Positions 47,853 to 58,705 of a stretch of DNA of 64,000 nucleotides are shown in pieces. The notes under the pieces are model-generated. The model ran no database searches. It had not been told where the DNA came from and saw only the letters and a list, made by a program, of their open reading frames with translations. How positions within the stretch are numbered: position 1 is the first letter of the stretch; every line of letters begins with the position of its first letter. Source of the stretch: Paralithodes platypus (Eukaryota > Arthropoda > Malacostraca > Decapoda > Lithodidae); assembly GCA_032716605.1 (NCBI GenBank), contig CM064545.1, positions 12,245,479-12,309,478 on the forward strand, given 5' to 3'. The position numbers and the translations under genes were made by a program.

Positions 47853-48234
47853 AAATATATATTTATGGAATACTGCTAGGAGTGTACTGGGACAATTTCA
47901 CCACCTCAGAGCTAGCCAATAACTCTTCTGGAAGTTCTCACTCCCATCTACTATCTGCCCTCCCTCTTGAATCGCTTGGCTGTAAGTATGCAAACCAGCG
48001 ATGTGACGACAGGCAGCCGGATACTGAAGGTGTATCCGCCTAGTAGGTGAGAGCAATGCTAGGCCTGAGGTGGTCTTTACTTGAACATTTGATGAGGGCT
48101 GGGTGGCTGGAATAAGTAGTTCCGAGTTCCCTTGTGTGCCCAAGTGAGGGAGAGGAAGTGAGTTGCAAGATGCAAACCCAGTGGGTTCGAAGAGGTGAAT
48201 GATCGCTGCAGCCTCCCCCACCTTCCTAATATAG

Positions 48235-48867
48235 TCACGCTTCCCGCTCTCCGGCGCTGTGATTGGCTGAGCCAGCCGCCCAGGCCCCCCGTGCGTCTTG
48301 AATCCTTTGTCGCTTCACCTCTACTCTTTTCTCTTCATAATATATTCCTGGAAGCTGGTTGCAAACGTCTTTTAGTGGCTTACGGGAGTATAGGGCTGGC
48401 ACTGATATATTAGACCCATTGCAACCAAGGGAAATGGCTGATGAAGAGAGCGAGAGCGAGTTTAAAGGTGTGGCGATACATGTAGCCGGGCGCTCCGAAA
48501 ATGGAGGCTTCTGATTGGTCGGCCGGGAAGGCGTGGCATGTTTATGACGTGAGCCCAAAGTGTCAAACTCAGCTGATGAAGAGAGCAGGTAAAATGGAGC
48601 GCGCTGATTGGTGGATGGCCTTTTTACTTTATCACTCTCTGCGAAATTAAGGCGACCTCCTGATCGCCGTAATACTGTTCCTCTGAAATCACGGCCATCA
48701 CTCTGCCAATCTACCAGTCCCCTATGCTCACAAATGCATCTGTATAACTGGAGAGCTGGATTTTGGTTTCCAACTGCAGTTTTAGCCAATAGGACTTGCC
48801 CGGGTTGACTGAGGAGTTCCTTGAGTGCTCGGGTAGTATTTACTCTCTGTCCTTTCTCACCGACCAA
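48235..48867 (-). CDS. Unidentified 210-codon ORF in the env position of the gypsy element
   Basis: Open minus-strand frame downstream of integrase and before the 3' LTR, starting MVGEKGQRVNTTRALKELLS. It is Ser/Arg-rich with no hydrophobic segment long enough for a membrane anchor and no signal peptide, so it does not look like an envelope protein. It may be a chance open frame. Start choice is arbitrary. Confidence 0.3.
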   Translation of the reverse strand: MVGEKGQRVNTTRALKELLSQPGQVLLAKTAVGNQNPALQLYRCICEHRGLVDWQSDGRDFRGTVLRRSGGRLNFAESDKVKRPSTNQRAPFYLLSSSAEFDTLGSRHKHATPSRPTNQKPPFSERPATCIATPLNSLSLSSSAISLGCNGSNISVPALYSRKPLKDVCNQLPGIYYEEKRVEVKRQRIQDARGAWAAGSANHSAGEREA

Positions 48868-48876
48868 GGCTATTAG

Positions 48877-49086
48877 TCAGCGGAGCCGGTACTGAGGGTC
48901 AGAGGGGAGAGGCATGGTGCCTTTCGACTGACAGGCACGCGCCTCGGGGATCCTATTTATACCCTCGTCCGGGTTCCTGATTGGTGGACGGCCAGGACTG
49001 CTAATTCTACCACTGCGGGTAATGGTTTCGGTGGGGCCCTTGGGCTTAGACGCTTTGGCCGGACTTTTACCCGGAAAGTCAGTCAT
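48877..49086 (-). pseudogene. Likely integrase C-terminal tail in a shifted frame
   Basis: Begins with ATG overlapping the TGA of the integrase frame (ATGA at 49083-49086). It contains PTETITRSGRISSPGRPPIR, resembling the TRSGR-type tail at the end of gypsy polyproteins, so it is probably the frameshifted end of pol rather than a separate gene. Confidence 0.5.
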
Positions 49087-50560
49087 ACGATTTTCCTTTG
49101 ATTCATCGATTTTAATTGAAAAGAGCCGAGTGAGTTTCTATCTTCAAGAAATACGTCTGTCTCTTTTCCCTCGGTTCGGAAACATTCTTCCTCACTACTT
49201 AGAGTCTTGTTGAAATATCTCGGGAGATCTGAAACTTCGCTGTCGGGGACCGTAGACTTTTCCTCATCGGTATGTTCACAGTAATCTCTTTCCCCACTTG
49301 TCGTAGTCTCTTCGTCTCCCCCATTCCCCTCTTGACCGAACTCAGGGAAATTCTCGTTTGGCTTGCGACTAACAGACCACCAGAACGGAGAGTCCTCGGT
49401 ATAATGCCTTCTCAGATTAGAACCTTTAGCATTAGGTCGAGCTGAGTAAGTACTAGAATCACCAGCCCCAAATCCTATCTCTTCCTCACTACTCCACACG
49501 CTCGGATCTGGTGGTAAAATACCTTTGTACCGTTTGGTATGACGGATATGGTTAGTCGACACAATACCTCCATAATGCAAGTACCACACCTGATATGGCC
49601 CGTTTACCTCCACAACCTTGAAGGGACCCTCGTACTTCTCTTCCAGCTTACCAGCTCGGGTGGGGTCATGTCTCTTCACCAGAATATATTCCCCCTGGTA
49701 ATATGGATTATTTAGAGTAAGTTTCTTGGGCTGTTGCTGTGTAATACGGTCACGGAGTTGCTGCCGTCGCTCCCCTTGTTCCCTCAAATATTGTTCTGGT
49801 TGGGAATATTTGGTGGAATGAATGGGGTAGGGTAGTAATCGTTCTTGAGGCAGTTTCGGCGTGATTCCCAAAATAATCTCATAGGGAGAATGCCCAGTAG
49901 TTCTACAAACAGTGGTGTTTATCCCCCAGATAATCTCTGGCAGAAGTTCCGGCCAGCCTCGGACCACTTCTTCCCCTTGTGAGCTCAGACTAGCCCGTAC
50001 ACAATTCGCCAACACCCTATGGTTTCTTTCACAGACCGCATTCCCCTGGGGATAATACGGGGAGGTGTGTTGGATCTGGTAGCCCAAGGTATCTCCCAAG
50101 TGTTGCCAGATTTCGTTATTAAATTCTTTTTCCTCTATCACTCAAAATGCATCCAGGGGTGCCATATACAAAAATGACCTTCTCCAAGATGACCCTAGCC
50201 ACAGTTTCAGCTTTCTTGTCCGGAATGGCACAAGCAACCGTATATTTGGAAAAGACGTCGACACAGGTTAGAATGAACCTTTTGTTCGTCTGTCTGGGTA
50301 GAGGTCCCATAACGTCCACAGATAACTTTTCCCACGGTTTACCGGCCATAATGTGTCCGGGCGACTGCTTGGGGGTCCCCGTCCATCTTTGCCCCTTTGA
50401 CATCCCAAACAATTTTGGATAACTTCTTTGACAATTTTGTCGGCTCTCGAGGTCCAGTATCTTTCGTTAAATTGCTTCAAAACTCTTGACTGACCTAAAT
50501 GAGCCTCCCTTCCCTCTTGTCCGTGGAGAATTTGGATTATGTGTTTAGCCTCCAGATAAT
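49083..50560 (-). pseudogene. Integrase of the gypsy element
   Basis: In minus order: HHCC zinc domain pieces (ILHGQEGREAHLGQ, then CLGCQRGK near 50415); catalytic core with SVDVMGPLPR (first Asp) and TPGCILSDRG (second Asp); then, after a frameshift near 50130, TSPYYPQGNAVCERNHR with the Glu; and the GPY/F module KYEGPFKVVEVNGPYQVWY. A second frameshift lies near 50390. The catalytic residues are all readable, spread over three frames. The tail to 49083 is acidic and low-complexity. Confidence 0.85.
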
Positions 50561-50570
50561 CTAATACGAC

Positions 50571-51891
50571 TTAGTCTTTAGAATCCCTCCAGGCTCCCTC
50601 CGAAAATGTTATTTTGTCACCATACATAGGGTCCTTCTGTTCTTTGTTAGGTTGAGTGTGTTGGACGGATGCTACCGGTAATCGAGATAGGCCATCGGCA
50701 TTAGTGTGTAATTTACCTGGTCGATGTCTAACTTCAAAAGCGTATTCCTCCAGGATCCCCTTCCACCTAACAAACAATCCGTCTTCCGTTTTCATCATTC
50801 GGAGCCATTGCAAACTATGGTGGTCCGTGATAACTTCGAAATGAACCCAGGCTAAATATGGACGGAAATATTGTACAGCCCACACTAGAGTTAGGCATTC
50901 CTTTTTAGTAACGCTGTAATTCTTCTCGCCTTTATTCAGCGTCCGGCTAGCGCACGCTATTATGCCTTCTTTTCCATCCACTTTTTGGGCCAATACGGCC
51001 CTGAGCCCTTCATCGGAAGCATCGGTGTATAGTTGGAACGGCTTGGTAAAATCCGGATGACAAACAAAATGGGGTTAGAAGTCAATTTTGTTTTCAGTTG
51101 ATCAAAAGCTATCTGACAATCCTGATCCCAGTCAAACCTCCTCCCCTTTTCCAGTCTCTTAGTCATGGGGCGAGCAATTTTTGAGAAGTTGGGTATGAAC
51201 CTCCGATAATAGGATGCCATTCCCAGAAATGCTCGGATCTCTTTGACAGAGGAAGGGGGTAACATTTCTGCAATAGATTTTACTTTATGGGGGTCTGGTT
51301 GGATACCTTTCTTTGAAACTACATGCCCTAGGTATGCCACCTCGCAGGCCCCTAATTGGCATTTGGAAGGCTTCAATTTAAGTCCTGCCCCTCTGATTCT
51401 CTCTAATACTTCTTGTAGTCGATTGATATGTTCCTCCCAACTAGTCGAAGAAATTATAATATCATCCAGGTAAGCTAAGCAGGTTCTCCAGGTTAATCCC
51501 CGCTGTACTTCGTCCATTACTCTAGTGAAACTGGCTGGTCCATTACAAACTCCAAAGGGCAAGACCGTGAATTGATAGAGTTTGCCTCTTTCGCTTGTGG
51601 CAAATGCGGTTTTCTGCTGGTCCTCTGCACTAACCGGTACTTGCCAGTATCCACTTTGCAGGTCTAAACCATGTTGACCCATTTAGTGATTCTAAGCGAG
51701 TCATCAATACGAGGTAGGGGTTGTGCATCTTTGATGGTGACATAATTTAACTTTCTATAATCTACACAGAACCGAGTGGACCCATTTTTTTTTTTGACCA
51801 GGACTACTGGGGATGACCACGGACTGTAGGAGTCTACTACTATTCCTTGCTTGATCATCTCCTCTACTTGTTCCTTTTCCTTCTGTCTCAT
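50571..51891 (-). pseudogene. Reverse transcriptase and RNase H of the gypsy element
   Basis: Three overlapping minus-strand frames. 51664-51891: [20 protein letters not shown] and CVDYRKLN. 50960-51682: DLQSGYWQVPV, LPFGVCNGPASFTRVMD, the YLDD box (residues 71-74), YLGHVVSKKGI and RAFLGMASYYRRFIPNFSKI. 50571-50993: RNase H with ACASRTLNKGEKNYSVTKKE, VITDHHSLQWL and VRHRPGKLHTNADGLSRLP. Frameshifts near 51670 and 50985 disable it. A stop at 50571 separates it from integrase. Confidence 0.88.
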
Positions 51892-52700
51892 AATGGGATT
51901 TTGTCGCCTATAAGATTGTCTAATAGGGGGCCCTTGAGTGTGTATCTCGTGGGTGTGTCGGGTTCGGGCCGATCCGTGGTCCCTTCATTTTGAGCGAACA
52001 CGTCTCGGTAAGTCCAGAGCAATTCATGCAATGTAGTGGCTTGATCTGACGTTAATTGTTTCGGGATCTCAGGTAAGTTAACTGGTCCGTTAGTTCCAAC
52101 AGTGGTGGGTTGCACGGGTGTAACTTGTCCTAACAGTTTCCCTTTTTGATAACTAATCGTGTCATCGCCAAAGTTAGCCAGAACTAATTTCCTCTGATCG
52201 GTAGTAATAAAGGTGGGAGATATTCTCACTTGATTTTGTGTATCAGGTTCAAAAATCCCGGCAGTCATTCCTTGAGATTTGGGAATTTCTATCATTCTCC
52301 AAGATTTAGGGGGAATAGAGAGTTTCCCTGTGGTAGCTACTATTTGAGGTTGTAGGGTGGTCGTCGTGTGTTTCGGCCCGCACTGTATAGTTACTCCCAA
52401 CTGACTCATGACATCTATTCCCAGATATCCATCGACTCCGCTATTAGATTTTCCTGATAGAACACAAAAATCTGTGGTGAATTTAATTCCTTTCCATTGT
52501 ACCACCACCGTACTAGTTCTCCCTAGAATCGTCAGTGGTTGACCCCCGGCTCCTGACAACTGAATACAAGTTTGATTTAAGGGGCCAATGTCTTTCTGAC
52601 TAACCCTCACAAAATTCTCCAAAAGAAAACTTCTGTTTGCCCCTGCATCAATTAACATGTTTGCGGCTTTCCCATGTATTTCTATAGTTTCACTAGGCGT
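51888..52700 (-). pseudogene. Aspartic protease region of gypsy pol
   Basis: Carries MLIDAGANRSFLLENFV, the D-S/T/A-G active-site motif as DAG, then LGIDVMSQLG, fitting the ILG-type second motif. The frame runs about 250 codons toward the RT and ends at 51888 (KIPL then stop), overlapping the start of the RT frame, which is either a frameshift site or decay. Confidence 0.75.
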
Positions 52701-52738
52701 TTGTCTTTCTTATATGTTGACCTCACTATACCGCCTTT

Positions 52739-53505
52739 CTATGTGAGGTTTAACGGAAAATGTTCTCTCTCTTCCGGCATCGTGATTTTTGGCTGGGTTT
52801 CTGTCTCCCGATACTCTACTGGAAGCATTCCTCCCTGGTTTGGATCGGTTCCCCTTGGTAGGGGTCGATCGTTTGGAAGTGCAGGCCTGGAGTTAAATCT
52901 AGGGGTTGGGGTTTGGGGACAGTTGTAACAGTTCCTAGCTAGGTGTCCGGTTTGTCTGCATATAAAGCATCGGATCATTGTTCTCGGATACCCTTTGTTT
53001 GGGTTCTCCTCCTCCCCTTTCTTTTTCTCCTCCTTTATCTCTCGGGCTTCCATTATTTTCTTGATTACCTCCACGAGTTCCTTAGTGGTAGTCACTTCAT
53101 GGATAATGCAGTGCCTTCTAACTTCCGCAGGGCATGCTTGGATCATAATTTCTCTAATCTCTGTTTCCTGACTCTCTTGGTCCATATGGGGATACGCAAG
53201 TCTGAAATTTTCGCAATTATCCTCCTCAGGGCTCTCACATTTTGGCCGTCTAGTTTCAGACTCTTAAGTTTGTCACTGGCATTCCTAGTGGAGGTTTCTC
53301 GGCCAAATTCTTCAATTAGGGCACTCCTAATTTCTGCCCATGACACTAGTCCCTCTAGACGTACTCTTACATCGTTCAGGGCCTTGCCTAAGTGTGCCTT
53401 TCCATAGGCGATCTTCTTTCCATTTTCTCCTACGTCAAGTAGCGTGAACTGACATTCTAATTGTTTTCGATCCATAGCTCGATTTCTTCTTTCCCCTCTT
53501 CCCAT
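52739..53505 (-). pseudogene. Gag with zinc knuckle
   Basis: Two overlapping minus-strand frames. The N-terminal one (53143-53505) has LDGQNVRALRRIIAKISDLR and ends in frame at 53143. The other (52739-53185) holds a basic/acidic linker and the CCHC knuckle CFICRQTGHLARNC (residues 73-86), then a Pro-rich tail. The change of frame near 53160 means the copy is broken. Confidence 0.8.
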
Positions 53506-53568
53506 AATCTGAATGGTAATACGGCCGTCATTGTTCTGTTAGATAATTATACTCAATCTAAATTATTT

Positions 53569-53592
53569 GTCGAATCCCACCGCTTGCCACCA
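53569..53592 (-). promoter_or_regulatory. Primer-binding site
   Basis: Next to the 5' LTR (3 nt away), the plus strand reads GTCGAATCCCACC then GCTTGCCACCA. This looks like the 3' end of a tRNA including T-loop, acceptor strand and CCA. On the minus strand it begins TGGTGGCAAGCGG, as a PBS should. The complementarity appears to extend ~24 nt. The tRNA was not identified. Confidence 0.7.
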
Positions 53593-53595
53593 AAA

Positions 53596-54851
53596 TGTAG
53601 TATTTATTTTCTTATCTCGAATATACTACTAGAGTGGGGGATAAATCAACAGTCATTCAGAAGTTTGTATACTTTATTTAACAAACTCGCTACTACACTA
53701 ATAACGGTTTCTCTGTTCGGGCCGAGATGAGTTCAAGACACGGATTGAATATTACGTCGACCCAATATAGTTTGTACTATGGAATCCGAGAACTCCCGTT
53801 ACTCCCTATTTGAATTCCCGATATTGAGGTATTGACTTAAGTCGGCTTCGATCCAAAGGCACGTTATTAGTTTCTACAATAATAAGGTTTTTACCGAGCC
53901 CTGCTGTGTCTGCTCTAGAGACCAGGGCATTAATGCATCATACCTTTACTCACTTATCTAAACAAGGGTTATATCTCTAAACTAAACTTCGAAATGATAT
54001 TCTTTTACCAGGCCTACTCTGTCTACTCCAGAGACCAAGGCGTTACTACATATGACCTTTCAATTAATATAATTATCCTCTTAACCATATACAATACATT
54101 TACTCATATGACCAGGGCGTATTTACAATTTTACCTCAATTGCCCTCTGAATACTCTTGGATTATATATTGTCCTTGTTACTTCATATATTACACGTCTT
54201 CTAAATGACCAGGGCGTTGTTACAAGTTACCTCTAAATACTCTTGGATTATATATACATACACGTAATCCTATTACAAAACAGTTTATCTTCACATCTAT
54301 TACCTGGTCAATAATAATTCTTAACCTAATGCAAGTGGCACCTCGATAATGCTACACGGCCAAGGTTCTCCACTTTTATCCCTTTACATAGATTCTTATG
54401 ATTACAATATTATCCTGGATTTAACACCCGTAACGCTTAACACATATCGAATATTCCTTTAACTATGATAACAGATAATGTTTCCTTTATAACCAAAGAT
54501 TTCGTTGATCATACGGACTAGTGTCCTTCCTACCTATTTCTCAAACTAAAGCTGGTCTACTGGCAACTATTATTTGTTCCCCTGAGCTTTATAGTTGCGT
54601 GTCTATCTTCAAGAATTATTCCCTTTTACTGTACTATTAATATCTATGTACTGTCCTAGCAGATCCTATACTAGCTATAACTAATCGGCATGGAGCCTTC
54701 TCTAACAAGAATAAATATTTTCCTCTTAACACATCATCATTTTATTTAGCAACAAAAATCTAGTATCTTTTCTCTTTAGTCTGTCCTATAAGAACACATC
54801 AATTATTATGGAACCACTGGGCTAGTCAAGCATTATCTCTCTTTCTTTTAA
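53596..54851 (-). repeat. 5' LTR (aligned part)
   Basis: Direct repeat of 45820-47425 without the foldback insert. Homology stops at TTAA 54848-54851. The following CCTCTCCGCTGTGC could start another TTAA insertion whose far end was not found. Confidence 0.88.
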
Positions 54852-55193
54852 CCTCTCCGCTGTGCACCCTGTGTAATTTACAACACACCCCTGTGCAGAG
54901 GTATGACGATTTGGGCGACCCTTGCAAATATCGATGAGAAGTACATCACCGTGTAGGGAATGTTCGCGCGCATCGAGCCATATATATTTGACCCCCCAAA
55001 AAATGTCTGGGGGGGCGGTCCGTAGTTGAAAAAAGTGGAGCGAATGGCATCGCGCGGCCAGATTGTCATCGTGCGGCAAGATTTCCCGGGTGAATATCCG
55101 AGCGCCCAGGGGGAACAACCAGAGGGAAGGAAGGGTGGGTTAGGGCGTAATATCGCGTATTTATCCTATTTTGAGCACTTTTATGCTATGTAG
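54852..55193. other. Unidentified flank, ending in first unit of a ~230-bp repeat
   Basis: GC-richer sequence with a 98-codon minus-strand open frame of no known family. From about 55125 it matches 57350-57430 (AAGGAAGGGTGGGTTAGGGC-like), the first part of the tandem pair split by the hAT element. Confidence 0.45.
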
Positions 55194-57221
55194 AGTATGT
55201 GCAGTGGTGGGCACAGTTTCCGCTAATCAGCTAACAGCTAATAGCGCAGCTAATTTTTTCGTTAGCTGGTTAGCTTTTAAGCTAACTTTGAAAATCGTTA
55301 GCGGACCGATTAGCTTCTGCTAAATTTACTACCACTAACTGTAAGTCCGATAACGATAATGTGCATTCAATGGTAAAAAAAACATTTTTTTTTTTTTATT
55401 GGTCAAAAACGTTTACAGACCCTAAAATTTCACCTACTTATGTGAGTATTTGCAACATTCATTCATTGAATTTGTGTTCAATATATCTTTTATTTTGTTT
55501 ATTTTGTATTTGTTTTTGCTTCTTTCTTTGTTGCTGTAGTCTCTCTCCAGTGCCTCCAGGTGTTTTGTTTGGATTCATCTTGTTGGTGTTTATGCACCCT
55601 GGTTGAAGTCTTCGGCATCTCATATAATAATAATAATAATAATTACACTGACTATATCACGGATTCACGGCACATTCACATGTAGACAAATCTCTGGACA
55701 CGTTCTATTCGTGTGAGGTGCTGGCCTGTTCTCGTGTTGGCGGCCTCTGCTCGCCTCTCCTGTTCAGTCCTAGGCAAGCGTATTAATAGGCCTAGTGCTA
55801 CCAGGAGTGAATGTCAGTGGTTACCGTGACAGCATACATTATTATTGAGTCATTGACTGACGAGTAACGACTCATACTTTCATAACTCTAGACGTGACTC
55901 TTGATTGACTTGTACGACTATTTTTTTGTTTTTATTAAGTGTTGTGAGCCTAGCGCCGACTTGAGAAGTTCGCTACAGAAAAATAAATTTACATTTTCAA
56001 AGTTTTATGAAAGATTGTTGAGGTATCTATTTGGGTTTATATTTGTTTTTATATATTTTATTGTTATATACTTATATAGAGTTGACCAGTGTGATTGACC
56101 GATTGTAGAGTACTACTGGAAGATGCTTTGAATAGCCTACTATTACTTTGGAATAGTTTTTATTGTTTTGACTACTGACTGGTGAACTCTCCACTTAAGC
56201 ACTAAGGTAATTTTATGATTTTTATATTATTTATGTTTTATATTGAAATACTGTAGGTTATCCTAAATATATCAACCCAACCTAACCTAGATTAATGTAA
56301 CCTTACCAGATTAACCTAACTTATCCTTGCCAAACCTATATTAATCTAACCTATCCAGATAAAATACCAAGATTAACAAGTCGATATCAAGTTTATGACA
56401 ACATATTCCTAATTCTTCATCAATTATGATTATTTTTTAGGGTGATCTGATTTGTGATTATTAGCGGAATAATCGGATTTTTCAAATTTACCCATTATAT
56501 TTCGATTTTAAAATATGGCACTGATAGACAGGGCTATAAGGATGAGGGAAACTGAGGGGTAAAAGCAGTAAAAAACATAACATTAAATGAAAAACTGAAA
56601 TTCAACCTAACCAACTAACCTAACCAGTGTGTCAAAACTCAAAAGAAAGCTGATTCCATTCTGTTTAATCTAGATCAACCTAACCTAACCTAGATTACTC
56701 AATTTAAATTCAGAGGTAAGCGGGCATCATGGTGCTGAAGGGGTTAATCTTACTGAGTTTGTTCTACTGTCCATCCCCATCTAAGTTTTCTAACTCAATA
56801 ACAATATTTTCTATTCGACAGAAGTGTCGTTGATTGTAAGCTAATGCTTATTTTATTTGTTCATATAATTATTTATGTACAACAGGATGCACATGCACAT
56901 TCATTAATCATCTGATCTTGGCATTCTATGATTCTTTTAGCCTATGTTTTGGAAAGCTGTGTATAAGCAGTAAGCTACAACTACAACCTACAGCATATTA
57001 TAGTTTTAGCTTTCTAGGTCTGTGTTTAAGGGTTTTAGAGGGAAAAAAAAAAATGCTAAATTCATATGATAAAAGTTAGCTATTAACTGTTATCGTTAGG
57101 TTCTGCTAATTTCTTCAGTAATTTAGCGATTTAGCGTTATCGAAGCTAACGTTTTAAGTTAGCTGATTAGCGGTTATCTCAGCTAACTTTTCGGTTAGCT
57201 GTGCCCACCACTGAGTATGTG
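55194..57221. mobile_element. Non-autonomous hAT element (2,012 bp)
   Basis: Element 55202-57213 begins CAGTGGTGGGCACAG and ends CTGTGCCCACCACTG. It is flanked by the perfect 8-bp duplication AGTATGTG (55194-55201, 57214-57221). 8-bp duplications and CAGTG...CACTG ends are hAT hallmarks. The subterminal ~130 bp at each end are rich in GTTAGCTGATTAGC-like repeats in inverted arrangement. No transposase frame was found inside. AACCTAACCT-type runs occur at 56275-56340 and 56605-56705. Confidence 0.93.
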
Positions 57222-57545
57222 TACGTATGTGTACATATGTATGCCACCCGTATACCAAGGAATATGCCGCATATAGACCAAATATGCGATATATAAGCGA
57301 ATTACGAATGAGTTTAGAGGCGGTAAGGAAGAGGTGATGAGTTTAGGCGGGAAGGAAGGGGAGGGGAGGGTGTGTTGGCCGTAATATCACGTATATATCG
57401 TATTTTCAGCACTGTCATGCTATATAAAGTATGTGCACGTATGTAGGCGACCCATATAACAAGGAATATACCGCATATAGACCAATTATGCGATATATAA
57501 GCGAATTATGAACGTGTTTAGAGGCGGGAAGGAAGAGGTTGGGTG
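57222..57545. repeat. ~230-bp tandem repeat (second half of unit 1, and unit 2)
   Basis: CGCATATAGACCAA, GCGATATATAAGCGAATTA and GTTTAGAGGCGG occur at 57270-57325 and again at 57475-57525. The upstream half of unit 1 is on the far side of the hAT element (55125-55201). The hAT therefore inserted into an existing duplicated unit. Confidence 0.8.
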
Positions 57546-57991
57546 AGAGGGAGGAAGGGAGAACTGTTGCTACGAGGGTGGCGGTGCCCGAGGCATGGAT
57601 GACATGGGATTCTCACCCTTATAGCCCGGCCAAGTACAGATGGTTGTTATTGCTCGAGAGCCGGTAGGGGCTGGTAGGGGTAGGGGGGAGCAGAAAGTGA
57701 GAGTTATTACATAGAACAGTTGTTTATGTCGCTCGTATAGATGACTTTCAGACTTGCATTTGTATGCAAGCAGACATTGCATTATACACATGTGAAGTAT
57801 GCACACGAATAGGAAGGCCATTGACAGTAATAAAGCACAATAGTATAGAATAGCTTTGAGGAGGGGAAGATGGAGGGAGGGAAGTAATATCTGTGTGTAA
57901 ACAAAGTGAGCTATATTTAGACTGGTGTCCAATTACGCGTGATAAAGGGTAGGCAGATTGCCATATGAAACACTTGGATTTATTCATTTTC

Positions 57992-58402
57992 AAATTATAT
58001 ACAATACAAATGTATATTCGAGACTTACTTGGTGTATATTGTACGATATGCATCACTATAATTATATACAATACAAATTTATATTCGAGACTTACTTGGT
58101 GTATATTGTACGATATGCATCACTATAATTATATACAATACAAATGTATATTCGAGACTTACTTGGTGTATATTGTACGATATGCATCACTATAATTATA
58201 TACAATACAAATGTATATTCGAGACTTACTTGGTGTATATTGTACGATATGCATCACTATAATTATATACAATACAAATGTATATTCGAGACTTACTTGG
58301 TGTATATTGTACGATATGCATCACTATAATTATATACAATACAAATGTATATTCGAGACTTACTTGGTGTATATTGTACGATATGCATCACTATAATTAT
58401 AT
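57992..58402. repeat. 67-bp tandem repeat, six copies
   Basis: Unit contains ACAATACAAATGTATATTCG and AGACTTACTTGGTGTATATT, then CGATATGCATCACTATAATT. Copies are almost identical; one has AAATTTATA for AAATGTATA. A partial unit recurs at 58490-58510. 67 is not a multiple of 3, so the frames seen across it are not meaningful. Confidence 0.97.
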
Positions 58403-58705
58403 AATCGAATATACGCGCGTAGGCGACATATAGAGGGATGGTGGAGCAATTTTCGACACAAACACAGTTGTCCTTCATTATTTACAAGATTATACAATAC
58501 AAATGTATTTGTGAAGGTTATTTTTTGCATGCTGTATTATAAATAAAACCGATATACGACTGTGTATAGGGGCCGAGGCAGAGAGAGATGGTGGTTGTGT
58601 GGGTGAAGGGAAGGGTTATCAAAATCACACTGAGAGGGGCAATGGGGGAGTGTTGGGGCAATTTTTGAAAGAATAAAGTTCTATAACAACTATAATTTTG
58701 AGAGA

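Larger units (their letters stand above)
45820..54851 (-). mobile_element. Ty3/gypsy LTR retrotransposon (degenerate)
   Basis: Two direct copies of a sequence starting TGTAGTATTTATTTTC (45820 and 53596) flank minus-strand gag, protease, RT, RNase H and integrase. Protease-RT-RNaseH-integrase order defines Ty3/gypsy. The 3' LTR (left) contains two later MITEs. The aligned LTR part ends at a TTAA in both copies (47425 and 54851), beyond which they differ, so the true LTR ends and flanking target duplication could not be fixed. Confidence 0.9.

Noticed and set aside
48235..48867. Envelope gene of an errantivirus-like element
   Set aside because: No signal peptide, membrane anchor or furin-like site in the translation.
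57965..58396. Series of overlapping ~61-codon open frames
   Set aside because: Produced by the 67-bp tandem repeat; the unit is not a multiple of three and the frames are repeat shadows.
57992..58402. CRISPR-like array
   Set aside because: Units are contiguous direct repeats without spacers, in a eukaryotic context.
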